In this document: one piece after another, positions 23,246 through 35,541 of the stretch
Numbering within the stretch: position 1 is the first letter of the stretch
How the letters are laid out: every line of letters begins with the position of its first letter
Origin: Scedosporium boydii
Lineage: Eukaryota; Ascomycota; Sordariomycetes; Microascales; Microascaceae
NCBI GenBank assembly: GCA_002221725.1
Contig: NJFT01000017.1
Coordinates: 62,001-126,000, forward strand
Reading direction: 5' to 3'
DNA: 64,000 bases
Notes under the pieces: generated by a model
What the model was told of the DNA's origin: nothing
What the model saw: the letters and a program-made list of their open reading frames with translations, nothing else
The model's database searches: none
Position numbers and translations under genes: made by a program

Positions 23246-25589
23246 GGTTCTGGCTTCTGAGGGGAGAGACGGCCGGGAGCGCCTGCACTAGGAGCGACTT
23301 GCTTTCGAGCGGGGAACTGACCAAGAGGGACAAAAAAGAAAGCAAGAAAAACAAAAGAAAAATAAAAGAGAGAGATCGGCTACGCGCAGACCACAGCGCA
23401 AGCTGTCTATCAAGCATCGGGAAGGTGAGGGGAGCTTTCAATGCCTTGGAGCTTTGTACCCAAGCCAGCTAGATATACCTTCGGTGGAAGGATGAAGCTC
23501 CAAAATTTGCGAACGCGTCACCGTATCGGGCATTTTCACTATCCTGACTCGAGACGCTGGCCTGACGCTAGCTCGGGCTGGTCTCCGTTCCGCCGCTGTG
23601 ACCCACAAGATCAGCGGGATGGCCTTCCTGTTTTCGCCCGCATTTGCTGAGACCTAAGATAACCGCGGGTGGGCGGACCTATGAGAGACGAAGACGTGGT
23701 CCTGGGCGATCCTGCAAAAGCAATTTGTCGGGGATAAGCACAATGAATGAAAGCCAATCGTGATTTTCATCACCTTCAGAACCTGATGACGCTGCACCGA
23801 GGCATAGAAGAGCCAACCAAGCGGTCCTCGCTTAGTCCTCCTCAAAGGCCCCGCCTGGTCGCAGAAAGTAGTAATTTAAGCTGTTGACATTTCTGGGATT
23901 ATTTCAAGGATTCCCTGTATGGTTACGCAACCGATTTCAAGCAAGAGCTTATTGCCTCTTCACCAGAGTGGGTTTCGGAGCGCGGGATTCGGGAAATCCG
24001 AACTCCTTCATCGGAGACAAACCCTTGGTGTTCCGACTCCAGAAGCGGATTCATGAGAACCCCGGGCCCGGATGTTCCGAGAAAATGGTGGCTAAGGAGG
24101 AGAGTTCAGCATCCCGGCTTCTGGAAAAGCTAGAACTAATGACCTCTTCATCCTTTTTCGCTCTTGGAGATCCAAACGAGATGATCTTCTTTCACATGTC
24201 AGTGATCCAGATCGGCGTCGGTGCTCTCGGCGGCTTAATTACTTGTGGGGATTAAGCTCATCTCCCGCGGTTTGAGAGCCTTGGCATTCTATGCCGTTCT
24301 ATGAATTTTTCCACTACAATTCTTGGCTTGCCGTGGGACCCGAGGGATGTACAGAATACACGAATACACGGAATACGCGGTGAGAAAATCGGTATATATC
24401 CCAGAATTATGAAACGCTTGCGGACGAAACTCGAGCGAGTTAATCTGCGAGTAGCGAGGGGAAGTGGGCACGACCTCTGATCCTGTAATGTTCTAGATGA
24501 CCCCTTTTGGCCTCACGATGTGGTGACTCCACAGGTCTGACGGTCCTAGCAACGCCCTAGTGGCGCGAGCTCAGAGTGAGATCTCAAGAATATATATACA
24601 GAACAGAGAAATCAAACATTAGGCCATGCCCAGCGCGGCCAGCAGCATCGAGAATTCTAGATCCTAGAGGACAAGTTGTGAGCAGGATTCTCTCTATGAT
24701 CTACCTCCACTAAGCCAGCAAAAAGAAACCAAATCTCGCTCGTCGTACGGTTTATAAAGTAGAAAGGGAATGCCGGCATCAATACCGCCTTTGGGAGGAC
24801 ACTGATTTTAATTGGAGTGTAAGATGGGCCCTCCCGCTTGTTCCCGCACTTGAACCTGGGGAGAAGCTATTTGTTAGTGTAGAGTCCAGTCTTCCCCAGA
24901 CCCCACATAACGGGAAGGTGCTTAGGTCGTCATTCTACGAGCACAGCTGGGGCGTACGGTGAGTTATCTTTCTTGGATATCATGGGGCGCTACTTAGCGT
25001 GACAGAGTCCAAAGTTCCAAAGATAGGTCCAAGGATAGGGGTACTTGAAAGAGTCTACTATTTACCTCGTGCTCCTTGTAGGCATGGGAAAGCGATTCAT
25101 TCAGCAGCTGAGCCACTTGCTCAAGGCACCTTGGCTTCGAGATAGACTGGGGCGCCGCCATCCTCGTGTTCGAGAATACTGACGGAAGACATGTTGCGAA
25201 GACTCTCATCAACGAGGTCATGGCCCCTCACGAGTACAATATTAAGAAGGCATCTATCTACCTTTAGTGTCAGGGCCAAAATTCAGCCGTGAACAGAACT
25301 CCGAGTCGTACAGTTTCCCGTGCTAGGCAGAATGCGCAGTGATGAATTAAGATGTAACCAAGTCAGATGGCATTCCATACCCCTCAACTACCGTCGAGCT
25401 GGATCACCAGGCTAAAATTTATGCTCCAGGTTCGTCTTGATCGAACGGTTTGCAGGCATATTGGGGCGAGAATACATGTTGATGATGAATGGGTGGATTG
25501 GACAATCATTTATGTTTTATATCTAGGCAGTGCAGTTTTCACTTTATCCGCGGAACTGATCGGTGAAGACATCCGCCCCCGGTAAGACC
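23246..25589. other. Long intergenic stretch, no supportable gene
   Basis: A 123-codon frame (23884-24255, +) and several shorter ones occur, but none has a recognisable domain, signal peptide or splice partner. I leave the stretch as spacer, including the promoter of the transporter gene. Confidence 0.5.
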
Positions 25590-26212
25590 TCATTGTCCGT
25601 TCGGCTCCCAGCCTTGGGGTGCTAATTCGACGCCAGTCTCAACGAAACCAGGCGCAACTAAAGTACGTCGTCAACAAGCCGTTCTCTTAAAAGAGCGGGG
25701 CAAGACTCAATTTGCTTACCCGTTGTCCCGACCAGTGTCCAGTCCCCGTGGCTCCTCGCGCTCTGCCACTCCCACTTCGCAATAGGTACCTGCGGTTGCT
25801 GGCCCCTGAAAATGTCGGGTCCCAAGGTGACGTTTCTGACGGGCTCGCTCTCACCGGGCCAAAGAGAGAGCGTCAGGGGCGCACCAGCATAATAGTGCCA
25901 GATTTCGACAGCGTCCAAGCGGTGCCATAATGATGAGCCCACCGAACCCTCGAGAAGGTAGTAAATGGCAGTGCCAACAGAGCGGTTGTTGACAGTGTCC
26001 GGGTCCCGGAAAGTCTCTGTGAAATACCCCTTTTCCGGATTCGGGATAAGGCCGAGCCGAGCGATGACGTCCTTGGCCGGGCGAGCCGAAACAGGGATGT
26101 AATGGTCTCCATTCTCGCGACCCCATCCCGTTGGAGTGGATCTCCCGAGAACTTGCGGTACCAGGAGAACACCAGCGAAGAAAAAGGCCAGAGAAGTCAG
26201 TCGAGCCATCAT
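25590..26212 (-). CDS. Cupin_5 (DUF985) protein with signal peptide
   Basis: Exons 26212-25720 and 25657-25590 (phase 1, GTAAGC...TTTAG) give 187 residues. Residues 1-23 are a hydrophobic signal peptide (FFFAGVLLVPQVLG). The cupin_5 core shows HPxx-like spacing in GYFTETFRDP, AIYYLLEG, SSLWHRLDAVEIWHYYAG, WEWQSARSHGDWTLVGTTVAPGF and the typical end GVELAPQGW. This fold resembles plant/yeast YML079-like cupins of unknown activity. The second exon supplies the conserved VAPGF strand, so the splice is well supported. Secretion is unusual because most members I know are cytosolic. ATG codons at 26212 and 26209 are both possible starts. Confidence 0.85.
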
Positions 26213-27000
26213 TTATGCGGGCGTTGTGAGTGACGAGTTATGGATGGTGGTTTTTGTTTTCTTTTTGAGGGAGCCTCTCAACGAGCTGAGAGAGAGGAAG
26301 GAGTTAAGAAGGCATAAGTCGACGGGATTCAAAATTCATCACTGTCCGGGCTATCCGAGCTGGGAGGTAACATAGACTGCTGACATCCCGCTTCCTTTTT
26401 TTCGTGGGACGAACCATCACACGTGGATAAGATTTCTGCATCGCCTGATCTTGCCACGGAAAAAGACTATTTCCTCGCAGGGAGCAACACATACTTTGCG
26501 AAGTACCCTAAGAGTCTAAAATCTGACACCCAGTACGGATTGCAGCTGCAATTGCTAGCGCTGTGTTGCATCCTATTAAGTCGCACTACGGGTCTCGCTC
26601 AAGGTTTAAGAACTGTGCATCTCTATGAAAGCTCTCGCTGAACGGCATGAAAGATGGATAAAGATTCTCGTGTTCATTCTCATAGATCTGAATGTCACTG
26701 GCGCTTTATTACTTGGCCAGGAACTGACTTCGAAGGTCAAGGCATGATAGACGCGGAGATACGGGAACGTACGGTCGCTCGACATTCGACAAAATAAACG
26801 AGCCACTTTTTTTCGACATTATCTTTTCCAAACACATTTTCTCATCAACATTAAGAAATCACATTTTCAAGTATATATAAGTTTAGTAGAATTTTGAGAT
26901 TATAAATATATGAACGAATTATAGCCATCCCAAACCCAGTCCCAGAAATAAGCCTCCGAAAATAGGATAAATGTTACCCATATTCAACTTTAGAGAAGGC

Positions 27001-27004
<4 letters not shown>

Positions 27005-27060
<56 letters not shown>
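27005..27060 (+). repeat. Homopolymer A56
   Basis: Fifty-six uninterrupted A residues inside AT-rich sequence. A poly(A) tail of an old retroposed element would look like this. I see no target-site duplication or reverse transcriptase nearby, so its origin stays open. Exact length is error-prone in any assembly. Confidence 0.9.
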
Positions 27061-27062
<2 letters not shown>

Positions 27063-27154
27063 AAATAGAAAAATATTTGTTACAACGGGATATAAAATTT
27101 CTACCTTCGGTAAAGAAGAATTGATTTTTACACTATTTAGAAGATGGTGTGTTT

Positions 27155-27196
27155 TGGTGTAATTCCTTAAGCAGCTGGTGTAATTCCTTAAGCAGC
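27155..27196. repeat. Perfect 21-bp direct repeat, two copies
   Basis: The unit TGGTGTAATTCCTTAAGCAGC occurs at 27155-27175 and again at 27176-27196 with no mismatch. It lies about 95 bp past the A56 run. Confidence 0.95.
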
Positions 27197-28121
27197 TCGT
27201 TTATTTTGCCGCCCACTGTACGCCACACTGCATCAGAAAAAGAGACTGGGAATAATGGCAAATTGCTGCCATGCCGAGTCTCGGTTCCTAGAAAGTAATC
27301 GTGCTTAGTTTCCTACGAAGTAAGTAGAGAACAGGATTAATAGGCTATGATATATTTCGCTCGCGTTGAAGCAAGACATTAATATACACTAACTATGGCA
27401 GCTGTCTTTTTAGTAAACGCAGAGTGTAAGGCAAGTAACTCCATATTGATTCTCGATTTGACGTTGTAGAGGCGGTGCCAAATCTCCGTGGCGATTCCCA
27501 AGAATGCCTACTCAAAATCTTGACTGAGGAGCGCGTTGCTACGAAGGCTTCAATATTGGTGACACAGCCACTTGGGAATATAACTCTGCTCGCCTACGAT
27601 GAGATGAAGGGTGACGGGGGCGACGAAACATCAATTGGCCCATATTTCGTGTTTTTTGAGTTGGCACTCGCTAAATGGTTGGAAGGGGAACTGGTATGAA
27701 TGGATTGACATGCAACCGCTCCGGGTGCAATGAGCTCAAACGTGGCGTCTATCGTCTATCTCCACTCGCATAGGAAGGAACCCTGGGAAGAAACGTGAGC
27801 ATCGAAACTTAGGCGGACTCGGAGCTATTGAGATGGAGGCTGGCATCGTAAAGGCATCGGCCTGTTCGGACACGGCTTCGGTTCCGGGTTTTACCGTGCT
27901 TCTACAGACACCCCCATAATCTCCACGCGGCATCCTGCCGTCCCCACTCCTTTTTGGCTCTCCAAGGCTCGCTCTTTCGGTCAGACCCAGAGGCCAAGGA
28001 TTTACACTCCCTGTATACTGAAGTAGCGTCGGTCTTTTTCTCTCCTTTTCTAGATGGTGCTACCAACAAGTATTACGACTTACTTGCAACTCCACAACAC
28101 GAGGACTCCCGCACTGAGTAA

Positions 28122-28136
28122 GCCGTGTAGCACGGC
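28122..28136. promoter_or_regulatory. Everted GCCGTG / CACGGC element upstream of the first regulator
   Basis: GCCGTG at 28122-28127, a TAG spacer and CACGGC at 28131-28136 form a perfect inverted pair, about 190-200 bp before the regulator ATG. The half-sites match the motif found in cluster promoters, here in everted CCG-N7-CGG order. Binding by a Zn2Cys6 protein, perhaps autoregulation, is inferred. Confidence 0.45.
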
Positions 28137-28322
28137 GCACCAGAGTCGACGCCACGGAGTCGGTCCCTTTCCAAAGTGGCAACACTAGCCTCCATAGAAG
28201 AGATGCACCCCCTTCCAGACAAACATGTGCCACCCATTTCCAATCCAGACGCAGATGCATCGACCTAATCAGTCCTCGGACAAAGCAAAAAGGAGAAAAA
28301 TAGAACCTCTTCTCTCGTAGTG

Positions 28323-30807
28323 ATGGAAGCTGAGATGAACATGGAACCTAGAGTCGACCCTTGTGCCGAGGGCAACACTTCCAGCCCGCAACCGTCCAAG
28401 TCACCATTGCGAACCGACGAGGCTGATATCGAAACATCAGTGCCGACCCTGACACCTGGTTCCCCAGAACCCAAAGGGCCCCTGACTCAGAAGCCCAGAT
28501 CACGTCGAGCACGTCAAGCATGCCTCGCATGCCGTCTGCGTAAGGTCCGATGCGATGTCGTGGAGAGGGCGCCGTGCGGTAACTGCAGGTGGGGCGATGT
28601 TGAGTGCATCGTGATGAAACCGCGTCGCGACAGGTAAGCAACTTTGTTCTTTTTGCCTTTACGCTGTCCCTGCCCCATTGAATCCTGGCCTCAAATCCCA
28701 ACCCTTTTGTCAATACCCAATCGAAGCCTCTGTGATGATCTCCCATGCCCGTCTTCTCTGTGCCTGAAAGATACTAAGAATCCTTGAAGCAGACGTACTA
28801 GACGCACACCGACAGCTACGGAATCCGAAACGACCACCATATCCAATTCCGCGGCATTCTTACCTCGCAATACACGAGAAGCCCTCAAATCTCCCGAGCC
28901 CCCGAACGCATCCGTTCTAAACCCAAATGCCACCTACAACCATGGCTTAGTACCGTTACCGGGATTCATCAAACCGGTAGAGGTGGACCTCGCTACAGAA
29001 GACATGGCCTTCCTCCAATCAAAGGGAGCATTGTCGCTGCCCAGCCTCAACTTCCAGAATGCGCTATTGCTATCCTTCTTCGAATTTGTATTCCCATATC
29101 TTCCGATCGTCAATATTGACGAGTTCCTGCATTGCGTTGGGCAAGGCGATGGGACAGCGGGCCAGATTAGCTTGTTGTTGTTCCAGGCCATTCTGTTTGC
29201 TGGGATCAGCCACGTAGAGATGGAGCATATATGGGAAGCGGGCTTTAGGACACGGAAATTGGCCTATAAGACTTTCTTCCAAAGAGTCCTGGTTAGTTTT
29301 CACCTTTGCCCCTTCATATTTGCCGTCCCAACCTTCTCTCTATATGCCCCAACCCGAACAGTTCGGCTTCACTGTTGATTTTCGGACTTATCAACGATGC
29401 TAACTAGCATCCATTACTTCGCAGCTGCTTTACGACTTCAACTGCGAGACTGACCGCCTCACACTCGTCCAGGTCGCACTACTCCTGACGCAGTGGTACG
29501 AGTCTCCTGACGATCACCGCAATTCCTGGTACTGGGTCGATGTGGCTGTCTCACAGGCTTTTGCGGCGGGGCTCCACCGCGACCCAAGCCTTGCCATGCC
29601 ACTCGCTCCTTCCGCAGAGCAGAAACTTCGGCGGCGCGTCTGGTGGTCATGCTTCATACGGGACAGGCACATCTCTATAGCGATGCGGCGGCCACCTAGG
29701 GTTCGGGCGGGTGACTCGAGCGTGGCGATGCTAGACGAAGCCGACTTTTGTTTGGACCAGATGCCTGATGGGACCCGCCTGGAAGTTCCACTAAAGTCGA
29801 TGTGCTCTTATATCCATGATGACCACAAGCAAGCTGTGCTGGCTAAACTCTGTGTAGCCATGGCGAGCTTGTGTCGATGCATGAAGCCGTACTTGAGAGC
29901 GCATTCCTCAATCTTTCGGGAGAATGGCGGGGATGATACGTCGGACGTCTATTTTCTTCTCAAAATCGATGATGATGATGCCTTCGCATCCTGCAGCCGG
30001 GACCTTTGGGCATGGTTTAATTCATTGCAGGACTGCTGCAGACCTCGTCGGCTGACCCCGACCGATGTCGACAGAGATGATAACGCAAGCGTGGCGCTTA
30101 ATCGAACCATGTTGCATATGCTGTACTTTGCGGCGTTGTGCAATCTTCACCGGTCCCGGTTCACTTCACTAACACGCAATCCGGATGCACCACTGCTAGA
30201 GCAGGAGATCTCCAAGACCTGCATGCAGGAGGCGGCGAAGCAGATTTCTAGCATGGCTGATGATATTAATAAGCTGAACCTGGGCCGGCATCTACCCACG
30301 ATGGGGGTTACCGTCGCGGTCGCTGCGGCCGCCATCCATCTTGACGAGGTGAAGGGGCGGATTCAAGCCGATCGGGAGGCCGCGTATAAGGGGTATTACC
30401 ACTGTCGGCAACTGATGGAGTCAATGGAGGATATCTACACCGCGGCGAAGCTGGCCAAGGACGCAATGGAAATGGAATGGAGCTTTGTCGAGCGGCGCGA
30501 ACACGGTTCCCGGCGGAAGGCTGCTGATAGACCAGGGGCTTCAGAGAAACCGACCTCTGCGTCCAGCTTGTCAGGAAGCCGCCCGATCTGTGAGAGCGCC
30601 ACGACTCCTCCAGACGGACCTGCGGAGAGAAGCTTCTATGGCGTTGACTTGTCTGGGTCGAGTGATGAGACGGATAAGGATACATATATAAATCTAGGCT
30701 TGCCAACGCCGGATAATCAAGTTTGTGAGGCTATGGACTGGGTCGATCTTCTTCAGGGAGAGGACTTAGGGTCATTTGATGATCTGATGACCCTGTCCGG
30801 AGCTTAG
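28323..30807 (+). CDS. Zn2Cys6 transcription factor with fungal-specific middle domain
   Basis: Exons 28323-28633, 28793-29291 and 29425-30807 give 730 residues. The binuclear zinc cluster is Cys67, 70, 77, 85, 88 and 95, preceded by a basic stretch. The first intron lies just after it, at phase 2. The fungal_trans middle homology region starts near FFEFVFPYLPIVNIDEF and includes SQAFAAGLHRDPS followed by LRRRVWWSCFIRDR, a hallmark of the domain. The C-terminus is acidic (GEDLGSFDDL) and could serve as activation segment. It stands directly left of a second Zn2Cys6 gene and the acyl-CoA catabolic genes, so it is a good candidate pathway regulator. The ATG at 28323 is the first in frame (the preceding GTG codon is not a start). 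Confidence 0.92.
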
Positions 30808-32333
30808 GTATAACGAGGCAGTGTTCCGACCTGTAGATAAAAGGCAACCAAGCAAGTTAGTAGGTGCTAGGAGTAGGAAGTGTTATACGGCAGGTGCTGT
30901 GGTCATAAAGCGACTGACGTACGAGCCCATGAACTTCTGTTCTCATTTTCTCTTTATTCAATTTCCTTTTCCTTTTGTCCCTTTTTCCCTTTCCCTTTTC
31001 ACTTCAGCACACAGTGGTTAAATCAATAACACAGAGGATTAGCCAGGCAAACACCCCGCCCCCAATCATACCGCTATTAGTATTTTCCTCAACCTGAGCG
31101 ATTGCTGGACGTTAGAGATCGCGTGATGAACCCAGTATTAGATTATGCAACTCTGTAACACGCCTCACTCATCCAGCTGTTGGTGCTGATCATGTAGATT
31201 CAGACGAACTAGGAGCCCACCAGAGCGAGGCCAGGGAGTTTAGTTTACTTCGTACGTACATAAGATTACAAGTATACAAGGTTTCCGCGACACTGTCAAA
31301 TTGCGGGGAGTTCCTAAAGCCTCTTGCTACCGCGGCACGCAGAAAGGCGGGATGTAGCACCAGGGTAATGACCTTGGGGATAGTAAAAACGCAGAAGATG
31401 CTAACAATAGATAATCCGCAGCCAAGTCCTACTACGTCTCAGGGGCCCTCGCCGAGTATAGCGAGGAGAGGGCCAGGCACCGGGATCAGATAAGTACGTC
31501 ACCACTTTTACAAGGTGCCTATACAGGGTATTTTCCGAATCCGCCCTTTGGATTTTAAACCTTCCCCCCCAAAGATACATTTGGGTATGTACCAGTCTTC
31601 TTCGTGCTTTGCTCGGCTACACTTAACCAATTAAATGTCTTCCACCTTACCGAAGATTGTAGTTGGCCCCACTTCGACCCCTTGGGATCGACCACACTAC
31701 GAAGTACAAAGTAGTGGAAATGAAGGTTGGATACCACTACCAATAGTGCGAATCAATGGAAGTGCCATCGACCGCACGAGTGTACAATTTTTAGAACGAA
31801 GCCCATATTTAAGCTTTGAAAGGCCAAGGCTATCAGGAGTCATTACTTTAAAATAGCCAGGCTTTGACGGCTTCAGAAGTTGGGGAGATGGGAAAGCTAA
31901 CTTCAGGCTCTAGACTATAAGTACATGGGGATTCGCAAATATTCCCTCCCCGCAAGAACCCCGCATTCTGTGAACCTTGTTAGTTTACTAGTACGTAGTT
32001 TATAAAAGGGTGGGGTGCACTATTCCCTCTAAGAGTCTAGTCTCCCCTACATTTTCCAGCACGATGGAGTAGTGCAGGTGGCAAAAATGTCTGGTACTTA
32101 ACTGTAGAGAGTCCCGACCCCTGTAATGTTTGGAGAGACCAAAGGCCTGGTGTGAGCACATCCCCCCCTCTCCTTTTTTTTGCTTTGGTTCCCTCATCAT
32201 ACCCGACCCATCCAGCTTGCTGGATCCTCCTTCTGTTTTGTCTTAAATAACCTTTTTGGGTCCTATACCCACATTAGAGGGAGCCCTCTATTGATTACCG
32301 ACCAACAAAAAAGAACTTGCCCCTTCTTAAGCC
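30808..32333. other. Spacer between the two Zn2Cys6 genes
   Basis: No coding, RNA or repeat element was recognised. The right end must hold the promoter of the second regulator. A CGGCACG-containing stretch near 31334 resembles the cluster motif only in part. Confidence 0.5.
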
Positions 32334-34938
32334 ATGTCAGATGTGGCAGATGATTCTGATGGTAACGAGGGGCGCAGGAAGAGAATACGACAGGCGTGTC
32401 TGAACTGCAGGTATGCTAGAACATAAACCTCGTCTTGTCATGTTTCGGTCTCAGTCTCTGTCGACCTAATGCAGCCGAGCTACGTAGGAGGAAAAAAGTA
32501 CGATGTGGCGGCGAGAAGCCGGTCTGCAATTTCTGTGATCGATTGTCACAGACGTGCATATATGCCGAAGATGGACGAAGCCACCCTCGGAACTCTGCTA
32601 CTCTCCAGAGCACACACGAAGATTCCAACACCCTCGTTGTATGTTTGTTCCAATCTTTAGGACTCATTCACTCTCGCATGCGGCATGTCTATATGTCGTC
32701 GATGCAAGGCAGTCAAATATTCTCTGGCATGCTGACCGATTACCGTTTTTAGGAAGCCTTCTCATCTAACTTCTCTGCCCTCGAGGATAGGCTGTCCAGA
32801 ATAGAGGGCGTACTTGATAGGTATGATGATAAGGACGAACAACTATAAAAAGAATCGCGTTCATTTTATGCCTACTCTCACGTCTCTCTTTCGACCCATC
32901 CTGGCCCTATCTAACTCTCATTACCTTTACTGACGCATTGAATAGGTTGGTCCCCGTGCTGTCATCTCTCACGTCTTCGCAGCCGGGACCACAGTCACTC
33001 GCCGAACCGTCCTCAGTGCAGTCAATCGTTAATAATCAACTGCAGCCACCACACCACCCGGGAAATGCAAGTGATCACGGTGCCACCCTCCCCCCGTCTC
33101 TTCCAACTGCGCCAGAGGCCACGCTGCCACCTGTTCACACTCTCCTCCTTGCCGCTGACATTTACTTCCGTTTTTTTCATAACCAACCCTACTCTCTATT
33201 TCACGAGCCGACATTTCGCCAGCGTCTTGTTGCAGGGGAGCTTCCACCGTACCTTGTCTGGGGCCTTCTCTCTTCGGCACGGCGGTATTCCACATTGCCC
33301 GATCTGCAACTGAGTGCCACTGATGATGCCACGTACTATGCAAAGAGGGCATGGGAAGCCATGAAGCTGCCATGGGACGGCGCCGTGGCGGACGAGGAGG
33401 TTGTTCACGTGATTCAGACTATAGTATTAATAGTTAGCATTGAACATCCAGGCAAGTTGTTTCTAGTCTCGGTTATCGTTTCCTTTCTCCTTTTGATCTC
33501 TTCTGCAGGTTTATATTGCCCTGTCCTACCTATATCGTCATCTTCGCCGTAGAACTTGTATCATAAACTTCTTTCGCTCCTAGCTGACCCCTCTCACTCT
33601 CTTCCTAGCTGGAAACTGCGCCTCTGCTTACATGAAACTTGGATTTGGCCTTAGACTCGCCATGTATTCCAACATGCACGTGGAACCCGAAGAGAATCTC
33701 TCTGTCATCTTACGCGAGGAGCGTAGAAGGGCCTTCTGGTGTCTCTACATGCAGGACAGACTCATCTCTCTTTCGAGAGAACGATTCTCTGTAATCCAAG
33801 ACGAGACATGCCGAGTACGGCTCCCTTGCTCGGAGGAAGCTTGGCGACAAGGCCGAGAGGAAATGGCGCCCACATTGGAGTGTTTTAGTCACGACTACTT
33901 AGAGCAGGAGGCTGTAGACTCTTGTTGCCCTCTGGCACTAATTATCGTTGTTGTGTCGGTCTTGGGTCGTGTGTCTCGTTATATACTACAGGAGAAAGGT
34001 TCATCACAGGTGAGCCCACCGTGGTCCCCTGCTTCGCCGTACACTACTATATCGTCCACACTCCTGCAACTCGAGCTCCATTTTGGGTTGAATGAGCCGG
34101 CGATGGAGAGCCTGGAGCGGAGATGCTATGCCGGTGGAGCCGTCGATGAACACCGAGCGGGGTCCTTCATATATGCCAAGGCCGTGTTTCACCTCTGCCA
34201 CTGCCTCCTCCATCACCCTTTTCTTCTCCAACAACGCCTGCAGCAGCTGAAGCAAAAGGCACCCCCAAGCTTTCTTCGAAACGTATGGGATACATGCCGA
34301 ACCCATGCAAAAAACCTCATGGATGTGAAAGATATGAGGAATCATAATATTACCATCCTCACCTCTTTATACGGTTACTGCACCATGGTCGCTGGTACTA
34401 TCCATATCTTGTCCATGAGTGATGAGAGGGCAGAGACTCGCCAGGCGGGCTTGACTCATTACAAGGCGGCATTGCAATTCTTGCACGAGTTGTCCTGTTA
34501 TTGGAAGCATGCAGCCCTAATGGTAAACACATCAGTACACGAACTTGGACGCAGATTCTGCTTATTTTCTAAACGTACACTAACGGAATATCATCGCATC
34601 AGGCCAGCCGACTGGAGCGATTCTACAAGCTGAGGGAGGATCGACGCCTGATCCTCGATCCTTACAAGCAAAATACCGGTACTGGACAGTCACCTGCCGA
34701 CTTGAAGACCTTGTGGCAGAGTGTGGACTACACAGAGCTCTCGACGCCCACACGGCCGGGTAGTCCGTCCACTGGGAAGACGACTGACCTGGTGCCCATA
34801 TTCTTCGAATCACCGAGTCGGTTCTTTGAGTTTTCTGACTTCAATGTCATCGGAAATATGGCCGATACTTACGGGGGATTTTCTCTCATCCAGGACTCGC
34901 TGGTTTCCGGGACGCTACCACCCAGTGAGGCAACATAA
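32334..34938 (+). CDS. Second Zn2Cys6 transcription factor
   Basis: Exons 32334-32410, 32488-32638, 32753-32820, 32946-33451, 33609-34522 and 34603-34938 give 683 residues. The first intron splits the zinc cluster codon-exactly and yields Cys22, 25, 32, 39, 42 and 49. A short linker and helical segment (AFSSNFSALEDRLSRIEGVLD) suggests a dimerising coiled coil. The middle homology domain includes ERRRAFWCLYMQDR. The fourth intron begins with GC (33452, context CAG/GCAAGT) and ends in CTAG. It joins SIEHP to AGNCASAYMKLGF, the expected family sequence. Codirectional with the first regulator and about 1.5 kb from it. The next gene, acyl-CoA synthetase, is convergent. The target genes are inferred from context only. 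Confidence 0.9.
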
Positions 34939-35541
34939 ATTGCAGTCTATGCTATGATTAAGGTAAAAAGGAATCAGGGATAAGGCAAGGGCTAATTAGA
35001 TAAGTAGATTGTAAGATCGAAGGGAATGACTATTGATTTCTAAACCTCCCCTTTTGTCTTTTTGAGTTTGGTTTTGAGTTTGCTATATACGACAATTGAC
35101 CACCGGGTACGGCAAGGTGCAGATGAGTTGCATGGCCACATCACATGCATAAACTTGCCGTTCAGAGACACAAGGCGCACCCAGTCTTGTCAGGCACGGC
35201 AACGTTGAGACTCTCTCTAAAGTTTCAGGCCCGCAAGCGGGATGGGGACCCTGTATTGCGCCATGCGCCATGGCACACTTGATAGACCAATATAGTGAAG
35301 GGAAGTCGGTACCAGGCCATTTTTATGGCGTCACCCCGCTAAGCCTCTTCTAACTAACTAATCTTCGGGATCTTGTCACAGGTTCAACGCCGTCTGTGAC
35401 GTTTTCTCGAGTTATCTATTGGGACTTGACAATACTATCTAATACTTCATTGTTTTTGATTTCTCGTACCTCCCGGTCATCCCATCTCCATCCTACTCTC
35501 TATCTCAACTATTCTTTATAATCCTTAATCCATGTCTGGAT
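34939..35541. other. Convergent 3' spacer
   Basis: Between the 3' ends of the second regulator and the acyl-CoA synthetase. It contains one exact GGCACGGCA at 35193-35201, although no promoter is expected here. Nothing else was seen. Confidence 0.5.

Larger units (their letters stand above)
26213..28322. other. AT-rich boundary region left of the catabolic cluster
   Basis: No gene is supportable. The stretch contains an AT-rich block (about 26800-27170), a 56-base A run and a 21-bp tandem duplication, listed separately, and the promoter of the first Zn2Cys6 gene. It is the natural left border of the cluster. Confidence 0.6.

Noticed and set aside
23884..24255. 123-codon plus-strand frame
   Set aside because: No homology recognised, no signal peptide, and no conserved start context.
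25095..25266. Short plus-strand frame reading FEIDWGAAILVFENTDG
   Set aside because: It looks protein-like for about 45 codons but is closed by stops and has no exon partner or known family.
35193..35201. Exact GGCACGGCA between the second regulator and the acyl-CoA synthetase
   Set aside because: Not called as a regulatory site because both flanking genes end here; likely chance or a remnant.
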